Positions 32,680 through 39,591 of a stretch of DNA of 64,000 nucleotides are shown here, piece after piece. Position numbers and translations under genes: made by a program. The notes under the pieces were generated by a model. It saw only the letters and a list, made by a program, of their open reading frames with translations, ran no database searches and had not been told where the DNA came from. The stretch's first letter is position 1, and each line of letters opens with the position of its first letter. This stretch comes from Dyadobacter soli (GTDB lineage: Bacteria; Bacteroidota; Bacteroidia; Cytophagales; Spirosomataceae): NCBI RefSeq assembly GCF_900101885.1, contig NZ_FNAN01000026.1:51806-115805 (forward strand). The letters run 5' to 3'.

Positions 32680-33652
32680 TTACCTGCTGGTATTTCAGCA
32701 TCATCCGGAAATTGTTGATCACATCGATAATTCCGATGTCCGAATGATGTTTCTTCATTTCTCTGTTAAAAGCCACTTTCTTCGCTTGCAGATTATCCCG
32801 GTTTTTGAAGAAATCCCAGTAAGCTTCTACTTTGAAGAATTGCAGTGTCAGAATGCCGAGCAGTACATCGCAAAGCAGGATTTGTAAATGCCATAATTTC
32901 AGGTCCATACCTTGCAAATGCAGGTAGTGAACGTAATAGCGGTTCCTGAAATGGATTCTTTTGATCGCCTTCTTGTGATTGTGGTTTTTAGTGCTGGCCG
33001 AAACTTCATGGCGACAAACCGCGTCGTGTTCGTAATAACATTTCCAGCCTAACCGCCAGGCGCGGATCGAAAGCTCCTGATCTTCGCCATAGTAAGGGTT
33101 AAACATTTCATTAAACCCGTTAATAGCTTTGAGTTTTTGCGTATCCATTAATGCAATTGCACCTGATAAATAAAATGTCGGCGTAAATGCATTGATATTT
33201 TCTAAATGAAAAAAGTCCGAAGATTTTATTTTTCTTCCTGATATTTTCGGCTCCCTTGCAGCTTCACGAATCAAATCATCATTCATACCGATGACCCGTC
33301 CCATTACACCGAAAGTGTCTTCCAATTCAAAATACTTATAAAGTTTTTCCATGTAACCAGGTTCAAGGGTTACATCGGTATTGAGAAGAAAGATCAGGTC
33401 ATTGGTGGCATTCTGAATGCCTATATTGCAAGTCTCCGAAAATCCGGAATTGGTTTCTTTACAGATCAGCGTGATTTTACCGGCGTAATGTTCTTGTAAA
33501 TATGCAACAGAATCATCTGTGGATGCATCGTCAATTACAATAATCTGAACACTGGTGTCGAGTTGTTGAAGGACCTTATAATTATGCTCAAAATATTTTT
33601 CGAACAGGTGTTTCCCGTTATAATTGGGAATTACTACTGATATACTTTTCAT
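32666..33652 (-). CDS. Glycosyltransferase, GT2 family
   Basis: This protein of about 328 aa has the GT-A fold of family 2. It opens with MKSISVVIPNYNGKHLFEKY, and IIVIDDASTDDSVAYL (about residues 37-52) binds the nucleotide. The metal-binding DxD-like LLNTDVTLEPGYMEKL lies at about 89-104, and FNPYYGEDQELSIRAWRLGWK (about 183-203) carries the catalytic ED. A C-terminal amphipathic/hydrophobic stretch (WHLQILLCDVLLGILTLQFF) suggests membrane association. Proteins of this type are often rhamnosyl- or galactosyltransferases. The ATG at 33652 is preferred over a TTG two codons earlier. Confidence 0.9.
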   Translation of the reverse strand: MKSISVVIPNYNGKHLFEKYFEHNYKVLQQLDTSVQIIVIDDASTDDSVAYLQEHYAGKITLICKETNSGFSETCNIGIQNATNDLIFLLNTDVTLEPGYMEKLYKYFELEDTFGVMGRVIGMNDDLIREAAREPKISGRKIKSSDFFHLENINAFTPTFYLSGAIALMDTQKLKAINGFNEMFNPYYGEDQELSIRAWRLGWKCYYEHDAVCRHEVSASTKNHNHKKAIKRIHFRNRYYVHYLHLQGMDLKLWHLQILLCDVLLGILTLQFFKVEAYWDFFKNRDNLQAKKVAFNREMKKHHSDIGIIDVINNFRMMLKYQQVIKLN

Positions 33653-33670
33653 ATACAATCGGTTATCAAG

Positions 33671-33772
33671 TTAGTTGAGAGTTTTTTCAATACCCGATTC
33701 TTTAATACTTCCTTGTAACAGGATGGCGTTCATGATCTTCTCCTTTGGTGAAATTATATAGCTCATTTCCAT
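33671..33772 (-). CDS. Possible 33-aa leader or small protein before the GT2 gene
   Basis: An ATG-started frame of 33 codons ends 18 bp before the GT2 ATG. Its internal ATG at the 14th codon follows a very good Shine-Dalgarno sequence (AAAGGAG, 6 nt spacing), giving the 20-residue peptide MNAILLQGSIKESGIEKTLN. The frame stays open upstream of the first ATG for about 20 more codons, with a basic composition, so it could also be the end of a decayed gene. No family is recognised. Confidence 0.3.
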   Translation of the reverse strand: MEMSYIISPKEKIMNAILLQGSIKESGIEKTLN

Positions 33773-34036
33773 ATCCTTACGGATATTTTTTGTACAAATA
33801 TCAAGCCAGCGTCTGCGGGAGCTACGCCGCCTGAACTTATGACTCTGCTGTTAGGGAAATGGTTGGAAGAGGGTTGAGTGCACCGGGCATAAAACCTGGA
33901 CGCCGAAATATAACTTCTATACTAACACTATGACGATTTTTTTATTGTACTCACTCACAACAATAAAGATTACATTAAAATTATACCTGTAACGTATAAT
34001 CATCATAAAATGTAACAGTGCGAAGAAAATTCCTTT
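33773..34036. other. Gap between the GT2 leader and corA
   Basis: About 265 bp hold no convincing reading frame, promoter or hairpin. The part next to corA (33930-34030) is very AT-rich. Confidence 0.4.
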
Positions 34037-34981
34037 CTAAATCCATTTTTTTCTTCTGAAAAACCAAAGTACTACCAGCGACGAAAATACCATCAGCAGC
34101 AACGAAAGCCAGAAGCCCCACGGTTCACCGGTAGAGGGTATGTGCTCATAATTCATGCCGAAGATTCCAGCGATCAGCGTCGGGGGCATGAAGATGATCG
34201 TCACAACGGTGAAGATCTTGATCACCTGGCTCTGTTCGAGGTTGATGAGGCCCATGAAGGTGTTTTGCAGGTATTCCAGCCGCTCGAAATTGAAGGTCGT
34301 ATATTCGAGGAGGGAGTTAATGTCTTTCAGAATAATGCGCAAGTGCTCTTTCCGGTCTTCGGGGAAATACTGGCTGCGGAGAATGCCGGAAAGCACGCGC
34401 TGCTTATCGATACTCGTTTCGCGGAGCATCATCGTGATTTCCTGCAATCCGCTGATGCGGATCAGGACTTCCTGCCGAGTCTTTTGTTCGTGCGTGAGGT
34501 CTTTGCTGATCGCCGAAATGTCTTTGGAAATGCCTTCCAGCGCATCCGCGTCGGCTTCGATGCGGGTTTCCAGTAGCAAAAGCATAAAATCGACGCCGCC
34601 CTGAATGCCGTCCGGACTCACTTTCATCTTTTTGACCGTGTCGGCAAACGTTTTGGAATCGCCCCGGCGATAAGTAAAAAGCACGTTTTGGTGGAGAATG
34701 AAAGAAACGGGATACGTTTCATAACCTTCCCGTTCTATTTTGAGGAAGTTGGAGTTGGCGTTTATCGTCTCATTCTGTTCAAAAAAACGCGAGCTGCTCT
34801 CGATTTCCACGATTTCCTGAGGCGTTTGAAAACTAATGTTGCATTTGTTTTCCACCCATTCCTCCTCCTCTGCACTCGGAGACTGTAAATCCACCCAGAC
34901 GAGGTTCGGGATTTTCCCCAATTCGCGGATATCGTTTTCACGCTTGATGACTCTGCCGTCCTTATAGAATATGCGTACCAT
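34037..34981 (-). CDS. corA: CorA-type magnesium/cobalt transporter
   Basis: This 314-aa protein has a large cytoplasmic N-terminal domain (about residues 1-245) rich in acidic helices, followed by two membrane helices (about 253-275 and 288-308). The signature GMN lies in IFGMNYEHIPSTGEPWG. That pattern defines CorA channels, which admit magnesium or other divalent cations as pentamers. The end is a short basic tail (FFRRKKWI). The gene appears monocistronic. The GMN motif followed by YEHIP is somewhat different from the more common MNFExMP, but within family variation. Confidence 0.95.
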   Translation of the reverse strand: MVRIFYKDGRVIKRENDIRELGKIPNLVWVDLQSPSAEEEEWVENKCNISFQTPQEIVEIESSSRFFEQNETINANSNFLKIEREGYETYPVSFILHQNVLFTYRRGDSKTFADTVKKMKVSPDGIQGGVDFMLLLLETRIEADADALEGISKDISAISKDLTHEQKTRQEVLIRISGLQEITMMLRETSIDKQRVLSGILRSQYFPEDRKEHLRIILKDINSLLEYTTFNFERLEYLQNTFMGLINLEQSQVIKIFTVVTIIFMPPTLIAGIFGMNYEHIPSTGEPWGFWLSLLLMVFSSLVVLWFFRRKKWI

Positions 34982-35095
34982 GCGTTAAAGTTGGGGAAAA
35001 AATCCGTACGCTTTGCCGTTCGTTCATCGGTGCCGCATTAGCTTGGAACGCTCACCGGTTAAAACTAACTTGTATTCGCCTAATTACACGCACTT

Positions 35096-35533
35096 GTGAA
35101 AGAGAAATTTTACCCGTTCGAGGCATCGGAGGATTACATGTACTTTTGGTTTGAAAGTAAATCGGAAAATCGCGTGGTTGCTAAATCGGTCGAATTTAGC
35201 AAGCTTGGTGCGCAGACGTATAATCTGGCATTTGGAGATGTCGATGAAAATGATGACTTGGATGATGTCGTTGTGAGTAACAACGGAGACATGCCGAAGG
35301 TGCTGGCAACAATAGCTCAAATTGTTATCGCGTTTTTGGGAGAGTACAATGATAAGCACATTTACTTTACTGGGAGCTCGCGTGCGCGAACGAGGCTTTA
35401 CCGCGCGGTTTTAACCAGGGAAATCGACAATTGGTCACCAATCTTTGAGATTAGGGGTGTATATGACGGTAGAGCAATTCCTTTTCAAAGCAACATTGAT
35501 TTTGAAAGTTTCATCATAAAACGTAAAAATTGA
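35096..35533 (+). CDS. DUF6934-family protein
   Basis: This 145-aa protein matches a Bacteroidota family of unknown function (DUF6934). Landmarks are the N-terminal KFYPFEASEDYMYFWFES, then YNLAFGDVDENDDLDDVVVS (about residues 41-60), NNGDMPKVLATIAQIVIAFL and TGSSRARTRLYRAVLTREID (about 92-111). The NGD and SxxARTRLYR blocks are the most conserved parts of the family as I recall it. A 53-aa gene starts 4 bp behind its stop codon, suggesting a fixed pair. The start codon GTG has no clear ribosome-binding site, so a slightly different start is possible. Confidence 0.75.
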   Translation: MKEKFYPFEASEDYMYFWFESKSENRVVAKSVEFSKLGAQTYNLAFGDVDENDDLDDVVVSNNGDMPKVLATIAQIVIAFLGEYNDKHIYFTGSSRARTRLYRAVLTREIDNWSPIFEIRGVYDGRAIPFQSNIDFESFIIKRKN

Positions 35534-35537
35534 ACTT

Positions 35538-35699
35538 ATGAAGCCGAAACCCAAAAGCGACATTTTTGACTTGTCGAAAGTGAAAATTAATCCAAATCTG
35601 AAAAGCCACGCGAACGATCCGTTCGTTCGTCGCAAAGTGGAGGAAGCCAAGCGCGTGCTGAAATCTTTACAGCCGCCCATCGACGATATCTGCGATTAA
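35538..35699 (+). CDS. Small partner of the DUF6934 protein
   Basis: This 53-aa frame opens MKPKPKSDIFDLSKVKIN and continues through the basic, helix-prone DPFVRRKVEEAKRVLKSLQP to the acidic end PIDDICD. It starts 4 bp after the DUF6934 stop codon. I recognise no family. Size, spacing and charge resemble antitoxins or small regulators that are encoded behind a larger partner, but that is only an analogy. Confidence 0.6.
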   Translation: MKPKPKSDIFDLSKVKINPNLKSHANDPFVRRKVEEAKRVLKSLQPPIDDICD

Positions 35700-35724
35700 A
35701 TCCCGCGCTTTCCTGAAAGTGTCG

Positions 35725-35732
35725 TAAATTTG
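35725..35732 (+). promoter_or_regulatory. Possible -7 element of the MFS gene
   Basis: TAAATTTG fits TAnnTTTG exactly and lies 4 bp before the MFS ATG, which would make the mRNA leaderless. No -33 element is seen, so support is weak. Confidence 0.3.
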
Positions 35733-35736
35733 CGTG

Positions 35737-36924
35737 ATGCAAAATACCGCTTCTCCCGGAATATTGACGACGCAGTTCTGGTTGCTGGGCCTTAGCTCGT
35801 TTCTCTTCTCTTCCAGCTTTAATATGCTGATTCCCGAGCTTCCGGCTTATCTTTCGAGCATGGGCGGGGCAGAATACAAGGGAGCAATAATAGGGCTTTT
35901 TACATTAACCGCGGGCCTTTCCAGGCCATTCAGTGGCAGACTTACGGACCGTGTCGGCAGGGTTCCGGTAATGGCTTTCGGGTCGTTAGTGTGTTTCGTA
36001 TGCGGGTTTTTGTATCCTATTTTCACAACGGTGATGCCGTTCCTGCTACTCAGGCTCGTACATGGCTTTTCCACCGGCTTTAAACCAACCGGTACCGCGG
36101 CGTATGTAGCCGACATTGTGCCCGCCAATCGGCGGGGGGAAGCAATGGGCATTCACGGCATGTGTATGAGCGTTGGCTCCGCATTCGGGCCGGCGATCGG
36201 GAGCATGATCAGCGAAGCTTTCTCCCTGAATGCCCTTTTTTACACCTCATCTTTCCTTGCATTCCTTTCCATCGCGATCCTGCTGAATATGAAGGAAACT
36301 TTGCAGGAAAAACAAAAGCTTTCTTTAAAGTCATTTCAAATCACACGCCGGGATATTTTCGAGCCTGATGTGTTTAGCCCGGCGCTGATTACATTCCTTT
36401 GCTATTTCGGTTTCGGCGCGGTGGCGACGGTCACACCGGATTTCAGCAATTACCTGGGTTTGCAGAACCGCGGGTTATATTTCATGATGTTTACGATCTC
36501 TTCCATTATGGTCCGCCTTTTTGCGGGGAGAATATCCGACCGCCATGGTCGGATGCCTGTGACCATTGTAGGTTGCATTGTCCTGATTATCGCGATGATC
36601 CTCACCGGCTTTGCAGAATCCGTGGCGATGTTTCTCACCGGCGCTGCATTCTTCGGCATTGCCATGGGCATCCTGTCACCGGTACTTTCGGCGTGGACGG
36701 TCGACCTCAGCGGCGATCATAACCGAGGCCGGGCTATCGCGACGATGTTTATTTCTCTGGAAGCAGGCATCGGACTCGGTGCATTCCTTTCCGCCGAATT
36801 ATTTGAAAATCAGCGTCAAAATCTTCCATTGGTGTTTTTCTCGATGGCCGCATTCGCATTGGCTGCGCTTTCTTACACAGTCATTATTTATCAGTTTAAA
36901 AAGCGCCGCGCCCGTGTTATTTGA
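35737..36924 (+). CDS. Major facilitator superfamily transporter
   Basis: This protein of about 395 aa has 12 membrane helices. Motif A, between helices 2 and 3, reads GRLTDRVGRVPVMAFG (about residues 67-82), with a second copy GRISDRHGRMPVTIVG between helices 8 and 9 (about 267-282). The helix 5 region GMCMSVGSAFGPAIGSMI matches motif C of drug:proton antiporters. A multidrug or metabolite efflux role is likely; the substrate is unknown. A GTG at 35734 gives one extra residue. The last codons overlap the YigZ start by 11 bp, so the two are coupled. Confidence 0.9.
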   Translation: MQNTASPGILTTQFWLLGLSSFLFSSSFNMLIPELPAYLSSMGGAEYKGAIIGLFTLTAGLSRPFSGRLTDRVGRVPVMAFGSLVCFVCGFLYPIFTTVMPFLLLRLVHGFSTGFKPTGTAAYVADIVPANRRGEAMGIHGMCMSVGSAFGPAIGSMISEAFSLNALFYTSSFLAFLSIAILLNMKETLQEKQKLSLKSFQITRRDIFEPDVFSPALITFLCYFGFGAVATVTPDFSNYLGLQNRGLYFMMFTISSIMVRLFAGRISDRHGRMPVTIVGCIVLIIAMILTGFAESVAMFLTGAAFFGIAMGILSPVLSAWTVDLSGDHNRGRAIATMFISLEAGIGLGAFLSAELFENQRQNLPLVFFSMAAFALAALSYTVIIYQFKKRRARVI

Positions 36925-37522
36925 GGATACTTACCAAAGCATTGCTGAACCAGCGGAAGGCTTTTTCAAGGATAAGGGAAGTAAATTCCTGGCTTACGCG
37001 TATCCCGTCACGAACGACGCAGAGGCCAAACTTTACCTTAACGACCTACGCGAATTACATCCCAAGGCAGTGCATCATTGCTATGCTTACCGCCTGGGTG
37101 CCGACAGGATGAGTTACCGGATGAGCGATGACGGCGAGCCATCGGGAACAGCGGGGCGCCCGATTCTCAATACATTATATTCGAAGAATGTTACAAATAT
37201 TTTGGTAGTGGTTGTGCGGTATTTTGGAGGAACACTGCTCGGAGTACCAGGGTTGATCAACGCTTACAAAACCGCCACCGAAGCGGCTCTGGACGTTTCG
37301 CAGATTATCACCCGGCATTATTTCAGCGTTTACAGGCTGTCATTTCAATATCCGCAAATGAATGATGTCATGCGGATCGTGAAGGAAATGGAGCTGCCCG
37401 TGCGTGCGCAAGCGTTTGAAATGCAATGCACAATGGAAGTTGAAGTGCGTTCCACGCTCGTCGAGCGGTTTATCACGCGCTCCGAAAAAGTGGAAGGCTT
37501 GTCGGTGGAACTCGCCGACTAG
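36914..37522 (+). CDS. YigZ/IMPACT-family protein
   Basis: This protein of about 202 aa starts at a GTG inside the end of the MFS gene. The N-terminal UPF0029 domain (about residues 1-115) has EGFFKDKGSKFLAYAYPV (about 13-30), HHCYAYRLG, SDDGEPSGTAGRPIL (about 67-81) and VVVRYFGGTLLGVPGLI (about 93-109). The C-terminal ferredoxin-like DUF1949 domain covers about 130-202. The family is related to eukaryotic IMPACT, a translation regulator, but its bacterial role is unclear. An upstream extension through the MFS gene is possible in frame but has no support. Confidence 0.9.
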   Translation: MLFEDTYQSIAEPAEGFFKDKGSKFLAYAYPVTNDAEAKLYLNDLRELHPKAVHHCYAYRLGADRMSYRMSDDGEPSGTAGRPILNTLYSKNVTNILVVVVRYFGGTLLGVPGLINAYKTATEAALDVSQIITRHYFSVYRLSFQYPQMNDVMRIVKEMELPVRAQAFEMQCTMEVEVRSTLVERFITRSEKVEGLSVELAD

Positions 37523-37683
37523 TTGTTTTCGCGAAGCATTCGCACAAAATCGTCTTCGTAATCCTTGATCGCCTTCAAAAGCTCCTGTAATTCTTTTTCC
37601 TCCGGGGTGCCCTTCTTTGCGTCGAACAGCTCATCCGCCCGTTCGGAGGCTTTTTCGTATTCGCTCTCGTTTGTGATTTTCAT
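37519..37683 (-). CDS. Small HigA-N-like protein (54 aa)
   Basis: This frame encodes MKITNESEYEKASERADELF, then DAKKGTPEEKELQELLKAIK and an acidic end DYEDDFVRMLRENN. The pattern resembles the N-terminal, toxin-binding half of HigA antitoxins, but the HTH part and any toxin gene are missing. An exact Bacteroidota promoter 26 bp upstream supports it being expressed. It ends in a 4-bp overlap with the convergent yigZ stop. Confidence 0.65.
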   Translation of the reverse strand: MKITNESEYEKASERADELFDAKKGTPEEKELQELLKAIKDYEDDFVRMLRENN

Positions 37684-37708
37684 GATTGCAGCTGTTTGAA
37701 AGTTTTCT

Positions 37709-37740
37709 CAAAAGTATTTCATTGTTTTTCAATGCACAAA
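37709..37740 (-). promoter_or_regulatory. Promoter of the 54-aa gene
   Basis: The minus strand has TTTG (37737-37740), 20 nt, then TACTTTTG (37709-37716), an exact consensus match. The predicted leader is about 20 nt. The -33 box overlaps the T-run of the susD terminator. Confidence 0.65.
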
Positions 37741-37765
37741 AAAACCGGCACGAAGGCCGGCTCTT
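37738..37765 (-). terminator. Terminator of the second SusC/SusD unit
   Basis: On the minus strand GAGCCGGC and GTGCCGGT pair around a short CTTC loop and run into TTTTTTTG, 30 bp after the susD stop codon. Confidence 0.7.
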
Positions 37766-37794
37766 TCGGGGTGCGTTAGTGGGTTATGCCAGAA

Positions 37795-39558
37795 TCAATA
37801 TTCCGGATTTTGAACTAAGGTCGGTTGCCCGTCTTTCTGGCTGTTGAGGATTTCGTCCTGAGGCAGAGGGAAATACAGGTTTTTCTTGGTGAATGTTTTA
37901 CCTGCCATGTATCCTCGCTTGTTGAACGCGCGGCCCGACGGCTCTTTGCCCGGCACGGCTTCTTCCGCAGAGTATTTGTTCAATACTTTTTCGGCGATTC
38001 CCCAGCGTACCAGGTCGAAGAAGCGGTGGCCTTCCATTGCAAATTCCAGGCGCTGCTCCATCCTTACCGCGTTTCTCGCATAGTCGGCACCTTTTGCGGC
38101 GAATGTTCCTGCCGGATACGGTTCAACTTTGTAAGTAACGGATTCGTCCTGTACAGAGCCGGTTTTCGCGCGGACGCGCAGCTGATTTACCAGATCCTGG
38201 GCCACTGCCAGGTTGCCCAGTTCCACTTCGCATTCGGCAAGCCAGAGCAATACGTTCGACAGCTTGATCAAACGATAGTTGTTGTTCACATTCCGTTTGC
38301 TGGTAGAGTGCGTAGTGCTGTTTTCTTCCGCCAGATAATACATCCATTTTTTACCTGTAAAAGGTCCGGCATAAGCCTGGTCACGAATCCACGTCGAACC
38401 GGGCATTGGGCCCCAGTCGAGGAAGTTCACACCGCGGCGGCCGACGGTCCAGTCGAGGCGGGGGTCTACGGGAATGCTTTTGTCCAGCGTAAATGCGGTC
38501 GATGCCACGATGCCCTGGTCATTAGGCAAATCCACTTTGTTGTAGGTATCCAAGGAACCATCGGCAGCAGCTCCGATCATCGGGAGCCCGTTCTCGGTTT
38601 TGAATGCATTCACCAGGTTGTGGGATGGCTGGTAGAAGCCGCAGCATCCGCGTCCGGGAGCGGTTGCAGAGTAAGGCCAGTTGAGGTTATCCCCCGCGTT
38701 ACCATTGTTGCCGTTGGTTCCGTCGTTTACCGAGAATTGTACTTCCATAATCGACTCGGTATTGTTGTTGCCGGTTGTGCGGTAGTTGTCATGGTAATTT
38801 GCTACCAGTTTTTTACCGGAGTTTTTTACCACGTCGTCCAGTAGTTCTTTCGCCTTGTCCCATTTTTTCTGGAAAAGCAGCGCCTTGGCGAGATATGCTT
38901 TTGCAGCCCATTTGGTAGCACGCCCCTTCTGCGCTTGTGTTACGGGAAGATTATCAGCTGCGAACTGGAAATCTGCCTCGATTTCAGGCCAGATATCTTT
39001 TGTGTTAGGCACTTTTGTCGAATTAGGGTCGCCGGAATCATAAATCTTATCATCGATATAGGGCACCTTGTTCCACATTTTCTTGGCCTCGAAGTGATAG
39101 TGACCGCGGAGGAAACGGGCTTCTGCTACTACCTGGAGCTTTTCTGCATCGGTCATATCCTTCACGTCCGGGCTTCCGGCGATCTGGATCACCTCGTTTG
39201 CACGGGCAACGCCATCGTAGGAATGCCACCATTTACCGAGGAAATAGGTATTGTCGGAAAGCCAGTTGTACTGTTCGATGAACGATTGTTCGGGCTGGTC
39301 ACCGGCATCGGTACCTTTCACGGCATCATCGCTGCTGATACCGCCGAAAACGTAGTTCGAGATCGTCGACTGGCGACCGGTGTTACCCGCTCCCACGCCA
39401 TCGAGCAGCGAATAGGCGCCTATAAGCAAGGCATTAACACCGTTTTTGTTGCTGAGTTGCTCCTTCGATGCGCGCCCTTGCGGTTTCAGATCAAAGAAGT
39501 CGTCGGAGCAGGAGAAGCTCAGGCCGACCAGCATGCATATTAATAATGTCTTTTTCAT
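37795..39558 (-). CDS. SusD/RagB-family outer-membrane lipoprotein
   Basis: This 587-aa lipoprotein has a signal peptide ending in a lipobox (LVGLSFSC, Cys about residue 17). It then has the SusD N-terminal arm (DDFFDLKPQGRASKEQLSNK), TPR-like helices (LQVVAEARFLRGHYHFEAKKM, about 142-162; KAYLAKALLFQKKWDKAKELL) and the conserved C-terminal EQRLEFAMEGHRFFDLVRWG (about 506-525) with YFPLPQDEI. It binds the ligand of the paired SusC at the cell surface. It follows the SusC gene by 33 bp. It resembles the classical SusD/RagB subgroup more than the SusD encoded at 9.9 kb. Confidence 0.95.
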   Translation of the reverse strand: MKKTLLICMLVGLSFSCSDDFFDLKPQGRASKEQLSNKNGVNALLIGAYSLLDGVGAGNTGRQSTISNYVFGGISSDDAVKGTDAGDQPEQSFIEQYNWLSDNTYFLGKWWHSYDGVARANEVIQIAGSPDVKDMTDAEKLQVVAEARFLRGHYHFEAKKMWNKVPYIDDKIYDSGDPNSTKVPNTKDIWPEIEADFQFAADNLPVTQAQKGRATKWAAKAYLAKALLFQKKWDKAKELLDDVVKNSGKKLVANYHDNYRTTGNNNTESIMEVQFSVNDGTNGNNGNAGDNLNWPYSATAPGRGCCGFYQPSHNLVNAFKTENGLPMIGAAADGSLDTYNKVDLPNDQGIVASTAFTLDKSIPVDPRLDWTVGRRGVNFLDWGPMPGSTWIRDQAYAGPFTGKKWMYYLAEENSTTHSTSKRNVNNNYRLIKLSNVLLWLAECEVELGNLAVAQDLVNQLRVRAKTGSVQDESVTYKVEPYPAGTFAAKGADYARNAVRMEQRLEFAMEGHRFFDLVRWGIAEKVLNKYSAEEAVPGKEPSGRAFNKRGYMAGKTFTKKNLYFPLPQDEILNSQKDGQPTLVQNPEY

Positions 39559-39591
39559 ATATGTTCTCTGTAATGAAGATCAATGGATAAA

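Noticed and set aside
36611..36913. Upstream extension of the YigZ frame
   Set aside because: This part is the MFS coding sequence read in another frame; YigZ similarity begins at the GTG at 36914.
37825..38844. Plus-strand frame of 339 codons inside the second susD gene
   Set aside because: Antisense to an obvious SusD gene, with no domain and no promoter.
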